Positions 57,646-64,000 of a DNA stretch of 64,000 nucleotides are shown here, piece by piece (within the stretch, counting starts at the first letter, position 1; each line of letters starts with the position of its first letter). Position numbers and translations under genes: made by a program. The notes below the pieces were generated by a model. It had not been told where the DNA came from. It searched no databases and saw only the letters and a program-made list of their open reading frames with translations. Source of the stretch: Pteria penguin (Eukaryota > Mollusca > Bivalvia > Pterioida > Pteriidae); contig CM068580.1 of NCBI GenBank assembly GCA_035048485.1, forward strand, positions 35,687,585-35,751,584, given 5' to 3'.

Positions 57646-57962
57646 ATGATTACCCCATTAGAGCAGTATGAAGGTATTATTCGAAAACGGTTAATGCATA
57701 GGGGTATAGCTGTGCAAATGTGACTAACACATTGAGAGCAGAATATGAGAAGGGGGACAAGTCATTTCTGAGTATTTATAGACTTTGCTCTGAGAGTAAC
57801 ATTCATAGGTATGATTATGCGCTTCTTGGACAAGTGCCAATACAAGCTGTTGCTTCGACTGTCGCATTCAGGACTGGACCAGTGGGTGGTAGAAAGATGT
57901 TAATTAATGAAGGTTTAACTATTTTATGTTTCCCAAGTAGAGCTGGTGTAGCCATGAGGTTA
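57646..57962 (+). pseudogene. Fragment of an integrase-core-type transposon protein
   Basis: From ATG 57646 the frame reads ITPLEQYEGIIRKRLMHRGI, hits a stop at 57721, and continues one base out of frame as LRAEYEKGDKSFLSIYRLCS and later TGPVGGRKMLI. A helix-turn-helix-like repeat followed by a 'TGPxxGRKML' segment recalls the N-terminal part of metazoan integrase-core proteins of mobile elements. The DDE core is absent. Recognition is from memory of family style only. Confidence 0.4.
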
Positions 57963-60214
57963 TGAAATATATACTTCGAAACATGGTGTAACACAATTTT
58001 GTGAATCAGTTGAAACGTAAAGAGTTTGTTTTTTATTCTCTTGCATGTTTCTTTTCTTATCCTGCTTCTTGAATTAGTCAAAGTTAAACTCAGTTCAAAA
58101 AAGCAATAATGACGCATGGTGCCACGATGCTCTTGCTATAACTTGTATATGCTGACAATCTTACACTGCAATCACATCATGAAAATTGAATAAATTATCT
58201 TGAGATAAAAAAATTGTTTGTGTCTTTTATGTAGGGAATATAAAAAGGATCAATCACTTTTCTTCATTAACTGATGCGGAAATCATTAGAAAATAATAAC
58301 AATGTTTGATGGATTTTATCACCTGAAGCTCTCCATCAAATACTTCTATAAGCCAATGTCTATTTTAAATACATCTGATAATGACCAAGAGTGCAAAGCT
58401 TGAATTTCATTTTATTATCAACTTTACGACAAAAGTTTAATATCAGTCTACTGAATCTTGGGCTGCTACTAGGCGTTTCAGTACTTTTTCATGTTTTAAC
58501 ATTGATCACAAAGTCAATATATAATTGTTTTATTGGCTAAGCATATTAAGGTATAGCACTGTCTGTAAGGTTTGGGCATTCATAATGGGCATGACGAACC
58601 AAGCAGGAGACGGTTACTTCCCCTGCGCATCTGCCCTCAACTTTAATGTCCAGGAGTATACGAATGTCTACCATGGTAGGTTAGTGCGAGGTACCGCAAC
58701 AACATTGCATTAGATGCATTCTGTAGATAACTTTACAAGTTCCCATTGACTTAATATTGAGACACAAGAATTTGTATCCTCAATCTGACACTAACTGAAC
58801 ACAGGCCTCGCGATCGCCAGCTGGATATAAGCCTGCGTGACTTAAAACAAAAAAAAAAACAAAACAAAATCAAAAAAATAACAAAACAAAAAACAAAAAC
58901 AAAAACAAAAAACAAAAACAACCCCCCCCAAAAAAAAAACCAAAGAAACAAAAACTTGACTGCACGAAGTGTTTAAAATTTTGTGGTAATATATAAGTGC
59001 TAATATCTATAGAAATTATATAAAGATTTTACATACTTATGTATTTATGTATGTATCGATGTATGCATGTATCGATGGATGGATGGATGTATACATGCAT
59101 GTATACATGCATATATGTAAACAGGTTTTTCATCACAAACTTCTATTTAGAGTTTCCTATATTTTGAATGAAAACGATTCGACGTAGACCATAAGTAATT
59201 ATAGGTCATTGCCTTAAACAGATATCGTTAACGACAGACACATAGGAACAAAGAAATAAGAGAGAATTTGGAGTGGCAGGCTATAAATAACACGTAACTG
59301 TACAACTGACATTACATATATCTCTGTTTCTTATAAAAGAATTTTAGGTTATAAATTGTGTATAGAAACATAGCTTTTGTTTATCAGCGGGCTAAACCAT
59401 TAAAAGTACTAAGGTCTGGGGACTTTATTATACTTCTGTATTCCTTCTTAGCTTACAGCATTTTCTTTACCTGAGAATACATAAATATCTCGACGTGTGA
59501 CAAGTGGGAGGATTCTGTTTCATGATCTACTGCCAGCTAGATGAAATAACACTTTTAGCAATCCGTATAAGGCTTCCATTGACATGCAGTGCAAGTATGA
59601 AGGAACGGGCGGCTCCAAAGGGGTATGTAATCCCCTAAAATTTCAACCCCCCCCCCAAATATGTGGTATTTCTCCAATGCAGTTGTAAGAAAAAATGTTA
59701 AAAGAGTAAATTAAGTAATGCATGGTCACCATTTTTACGCTCAGACACAGTCCTGTCTATAAAATGCATTCCGCAAGAGATCATATTATTCTGTTGTTGA
59801 TCGAAGTGTTTTATATACTTGATAGAGTTATGTATATTGAATTTTGAGAGAATTACGAAACAGCAATAGTTTTATACAAATACAATTTATAAAACCTTCA
59901 TTTCATGTTATTTTCATGAAATTAACAGAAACGCCGTATTCCCACTGAGGGTCCATTCCTCCCTGAAATAGTAAGTTCATGAAGGTGTGTTAGTATTGCA
60001 GTTATGAGATGTACAATGGAAAACTCTAATGCAGGTGGAGATCTGGGGAAAAAAGACTGATCTTGTGATAATAACCTTGGAGAGAAAATCGATAGATGTT
60101 GCAACAAAGGAAAACAAAACTATGTTAAAAAACAGAAAGTAAAAAGTGAATAAATTGAATTAATTCATCCCTTTATGACAACCCATGAGGCATCCATATA
60201 GCATGTATAATAAG
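57963..60214. other. Intergenic sequence, no gene recognised
   Basis: It holds A/C low complexity at 58845-58955 and a (TGTA)n-like run at 59035-59115. A segment at 58600-58650 ('ggagacggttacttcccctg') resembles the GGAGACGCTTAC repeat core. ORFs here have no domains I recognise. Confidence 0.4.
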
Positions 60215-60440
60215 GTTTTACCCATTGTGTCTATTGTGACCTTGACCTTTGATCTATGACCTTGGTTCAAGGTCATGACACATCCTTAGATTCTAAGCAA
60301 CAATTCTGTGAAATATTAATAAAATCCTTGCACAGGGTGAGAAGTTATGGCACGGACAAGTTTGGTGGACAGACGGACAGACCGACAGACAGGGTGATTC
60401 CTATACATGTATACCCCCCAAACTTTGCGGGGGGTATAAT
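60215..60440 (+). repeat. Single copy of the GACCTTGACC / GGACAGAC repeat
   Basis: Same order of segments as one unit plus tail of the array at 770-1705, ending in 'ccccccaaactttgcggggg'. This shows the family occurs as a dispersed element of about 225 bp. Confidence 0.8.
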
Positions 60441-60670
60441 TAAAGCTGTATAAAACTCTCATGGCGTTTGGATAATAAAGTTGTTGAGAAATACGCAAAC
60501 TGTAAAAATATTTTAATATTTACATGGAACATTAATAGAGGTACAAGCCGTGAAAATACCTGTATATTAGCTTTCACATTGTGCTCTATAAGAAAAATGT
60601 TTTTATAATTAGAGTCCCATTAAATGTAGTCCTATGACGATAGGTTTTTCTGTTATCAATATATAAATAC

Positions 60671-60987
60671 ACACAGGGGAGGGTCCTGCGATTTAATCCT
60701 GTGTAACACTAGGTGAATGTGTTGCTCTGTTTATGACTGAGATGTCACGGCACACCAATGTCCTGTTTATAGGACAGTAAAAACCGATGTCCCGTGTCCC
60801 GGACGTGGCACGTAAAAGGTACCGCACTGCTTCAAGTGGGTCCGTTGCCAATGTGTAAATTTCGATGTTTGTGCAGCAGGCAGATATCGTCACCTGATGT
60901 ACGAAGATCAGAAGGCCCGATAGCTCGAAGACCCCAATAGTCCGAAGGTCCAGTAAATCAAAGGTCCGATAGTCCGTAACTTCGAAA

Positions 60988-61067
<80 letters not shown>

Positions 61068-61113
61068 AATAATAATGATGATGATCATAATAGTAGAAGT
61101 AGTAGTAATAGTG

Positions 61114-61156
<43 letters not shown>

Positions 61157-61410
61157 GTATTTAATTAATAGAAATAACTAGACAAGACCAGTCAAAAATT
61201 GGCTTGTAGGTCTTCCTTCGAACCATCGGGTCTTCGGACTATAGGACCTTCGAACAATTGGGCTTTCGGACTATCGTGCCTTTAGACTATCGGACCTTTG
61301 CAATACCGGGCTTTCTGACTATCGGAACTCCGGACTATTGGCCTTCGGAATATCTGATGGTCACCAAATAAACGCGCAGTGACGTGAAGGGATAATGAAT
61401 CGATCAATAT
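60671..61410 (+). mobile_element. SINE split by a fold-back element
   Basis: A diverged SINE runs from about 60671 to 60893 ('taaaaccgatgtcccgtgtc', 'caggcagatatcgtcacc') and resumes at 61358 ('gtcaccaaataaacgcgcag' then 'tgacgtgaagggataatgaa'). GTCACC is present on both sides of the insert and may be a target duplication. Confidence 0.65.
60894..61357. mobile_element. Fold-back element with repeat-built inverted arms
   Basis: The left arm (60894-60990) has units of the type 'aatagtccgaaggtcc'. The right arm (61200-61350) has the complement, 'ggaccttcgaac' and 'ttcggactatcg'. The centre is (AAT)n, (AAG)n and (AAT)n. Tandem units arranged as inverted arms are the hallmark of fold-back elements. 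Confidence 0.65.
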
Positions 61411-61649
61411 TTTTCAAATAAAATGCGATGGAATTCCACCTTCAAAAATAGTCAAAGATTACTATCGGTGTATTTTGTGGCAAAATTTTCAATTGAAGGG
61501 CTATGCAACCTCTGCAATCTTCTAAATCCCGTATTATGTTTTGGAAAAATAATTCAATATCTAAGTATGGTCCAAATTGAAAATATAACAGATGAAAATT
61601 ATTGTTAATACAATATTGGAATAACCCAGAGACAAGCATTTCATCTCTA

Positions 61650-63140
61650 GTAGAGGTCAAACAGGTTCGATTCGATTCTTTATTAACTTTAAACCACCCG
61701 GCTTATCAGTATACAATATATATACAAATACATGAATTTAGCATCAGATACATAAATATATATGAACATTTAAACAAAGGAGAATGCAAATACACATTCT
61801 TATGCAAACGGTGAAAATATAGTTGCCTTTACACACAATATATAGTTAATATAAACGTATTAATACCATGGTTGAAGTTATTGGAGAGAATAACAACAAC
61901 AACAAACAACAACAACAATGAATTATATGTTCAGCTGAGGTCACAGTAAAGAATTTCTTAAGATGTTCGCTTTAAAAATGTTTTTGCCTAGATTACATAA
62001 CTCTTTTAGATTATGCAATGAAAGAAGTTGTACTAATTTAAAAGCAGACGGGCGTTTCCAAAAATAAGGCTTTACTTCCTGTTTACGTAAGTCAATATAC
62101 ACGGGACATTGTAAAATAAAACGAAATTCATCTTCAATGGAATTTAGACATGTAGAACTCTTATTGTTGTTTATATTCTTGTTATATCTACTGGTCTCTA
62201 TAGCAAGCGAATGAGCAGACAATCTAAATTTAGTGATACATTTTGTGTATGCTGAGGGAATAGATTTACTTAAATAGAACTGAAGCGAAAAATGGTCAAT
62301 AATATGTCTATACAAAAGTGTCAATGACACCTTTAATATACTACTGAGCTTAATCCAACAATCTCTGCTTTATGGCAGGCAAGAAACTTTTACATAAGCT
62401 TTGAGATAACCAAACATTGAAGCCTAATGCAAATAACTCATGTTTAATATTCCAAACCCAATTAATTTGGCCGTTCTCAGCAGCATTATACACAGTATCA
62501 TAATATGACTTCAGTATACAATTATCAGAGTTTAATATTTAACACCAATATTTTATCATATTAAAAATTCTAATATATCGTAATGGGTATCTGCCAAGTT
62601 CTGCATACACCATAACACTATTGGTTGAATTCTTTACATTTAAAATATACATGTATTTACAACATTCTAAATGTACTTTTTCAATGTAACCACCTTTATG
62701 GTAACCCCATATTTCACAACCATAATTAAGTACAGCGCCAACATAGCAATCGAAAAACGATATTAAAGTTTCAATATTTAAACACAAATTCTTCACATTA
62801 TGTCTGAGAGCCAACAAAGCTTTCCTACCTTTGTCAGCAACCCTTTTCTCAGTAACAGAAAATTTATTATTGTAATTGAATAAAACACCAAGGTAACAAA
62901 TTTCATTGACAATTTCGAGATGTGAACCATTGTACAACCAATTTTCATTTTCGTGAACCCTCCCCCCGTTTCTAAATATCAAGATTTTAGATTTTTGAAT
63001 ATTAACGTTCAATTTCCATTTCTGGCTATATTTGTATAAAGCGTCCAGTTGTGACTGCAAACCTGATACCGTTTCCGCAAAAAGAACAAGGTCATCGGCA
63101 TATATAAGAGGTGTGTTCCCCGAACGCCTACTCGTTTAAA
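61650..63140 (-). pseudogene. Broken non-LTR retrotransposon, RT C-terminal half
   Basis: On the minus strand the frame begins near 63140 with GNTPLIYADDLVLFAETVSG, holding the YADD reverse-transcriptase catalytic motif. It runs on as LQSQLDALYKYSQKWKLNVN and CYLGVLFNYNNKFSVTEKRV to a stop at 62539. It continues past in-frame stops to 62340, then resumes shifted at 62330 with the tail KFRLSAHSLAIETSRYN and EDEFRFILQCPVYIDLRKQE, a zinc-knuckle-like region common at the C-terminus of molluscan non-LTR elements. The 5' part, including the endonuclease and palm start, is missing. Clade not assigned. Confidence 0.85.
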
Positions 63141-63759
63141 ACAACAGATAATTAAGTAGGTGTGAATGGGGGTCCTCAAAAGGGAAATTTACCTGTGCGA
63201 AATTTTACTTAAAAATACCTTTGTTATAGTTTATCTATTTCTGTGATAAAGTAAATTAAATTCAGAAAATCTATTATAACCGAATAAATTAGAGCGTAAA
63301 AGTACTTTCAAATTTGGAATTTTTATTTATTTTTTTTTTATTCTTTTATTTTATTTATCTATTTATTTATTTTGATGTAAATGCTTTTTCTTGATTAAAA
63401 TATGGCCTTATTTTACATTTCATCGAAAATAATTTCTTAGTTTTCATCATCATTATCATGATATTTTCAGAGCAATTGTTAATCTTTTTTCATAATTGCT
63501 GCAATTTTTTATCATTGAAATAATCTTCATTAACAAAATGATGCAGGGATGATTAAAATAATTAAAGCAATGTTCTGATGACTCGTTAATACTTCTTAGA
63601 AGCTGCGTAATCATCAGAGTCTGAACAGCCCAAGCACTTTTATCCAATCAAAATAGAATATGTGAGTACCCAAGCTATATAGACAACCAATGAAATGAGA
63701 ATTTATGAGTTGTCCAAGCTGTCTGCATTCTTATAAAAAGGATACTTAAACATTGATCC
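63141..63759. other. AT-rich sequence, no gene recognised
   Basis: T-rich low complexity at 63320-63375. A TATAAAAAG box lies at about 63733, some 45 bases before the FLYWCH fragment. Confidence 0.4.
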
Positions 63760-64000
63760 TCATTCAAAGTCTTCAACAATGGCCAACGAGGAGTGAACCT
63801 CTCTATAAATGGCTACATTTACAGTGTCAACCGCCGTAACGCAACCAAAGTGTTCTGGTGATGTACCCAGTCTGGATGCTTATCTTCTATGTCAACAGAG
63901 AACGAGATCCCCTCAGGCTTCGGACGTCAAAATCACAACCATCCGGCAGACCACGCAGAAGTAGTAGCAACGCAGATCATGGAGCAGGTGAAACATCGAT
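63760..64000 (+). pseudogene. FLYWCH zinc-finger-like fragment with nonsense codon
   Basis: In one plus frame the translation reads GQRGVNLSINGYIYSVNRR, then NATKVFW, a TGA stop at 63859-63861, then CTQSGC, and later FGRQNHNHPADHAEVV to the window edge. The order G..L..NGY.Y...R...W.C...C...H.H matches the FLYWCH zinc finger, found in mobile-element proteins and some host genes. The stop stands where the family has W-x-C and could be a CGA to TGA change. No in-frame ATG is seen; the only nearby ATG (63778) is in another frame. It is cut by the window end. Confidence 0.55.

Overview
The window is animal nuclear DNA. Genes are split by GT/AG introns, the sequence is AT-rich, and it is packed with minisatellites, (TA)n and (AAT)n runs, tRNA-derived SINEs, short inverted-repeat elements and retroelement pieces. 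The SINE type, the recurrent GGAGACGCTTAC-type repeat and the retroelement tails resemble those of bivalve molluscs. That assignment rests on recognition alone; the species cannot be named.

Layout. (1) About 2.7-15.1 kb, minus strand: a 12-exon orthologue of the atypical MAP kinase MAPK15 (ERK7/8), with intact VAVKK, HRDQK, DFG and TEY motifs. Its introns hold several tandem families, including a 55-bp minisatellite in intron 4. (2) About 15.1-18.4 kb: the MAPK15 promoter side and an intergenic stretch with a 297-bp inverted-repeat element. (3) 18.5-19.0 kb, plus strand: an intron-free GNAT-type acetyltransferase ORF. (4) 21.5-52.4 kb, minus strand: three tandem alpha-carbonic anhydrase genes, here called CA-A (21.5-32.3), CA-B (33.5-42.2) and CA-C (47.0-52.4). 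They share intron positions and phases, keep all zinc ligands, the His64-type shuttle and the gatekeeper Thr, and carry the cysteine pair of extracellular enzymes. CA-A and CA-C end in hydrophobic tails that suggest GPI anchoring. (5) 52.4-64 kb: no intact gene, but SINEs, a decayed integrase-like ORF, a fold-back element nested inside a SINE, a broken non-LTR retrotransposon and a FLYWCH-domain fragment with a nonsense codon.

The carbonic anhydrases are probably secreted or membrane-anchored enzymes for CO2/bicarbonate exchange, for example in mantle, gill or shell-forming fluid (inference). MAPK15 and the GNAT ORF show no evident link to them. The most unusual structure is in the repeats. 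The 35-bp minisatellite in a CA-C intron matches the 3' domain of the SINE family found four times intact in this window, so it looks like a satellite born from a SINE fragment. The 61-bp array in CA-A and the 43-bp array between CA-B and CA-C share a core in opposite orientations, and that core also occurs as dispersed degenerate copies. A SINE sits inside the 61-bp array, and its exact empty site is kept 854 bp (14 units) away in a duplicated block.
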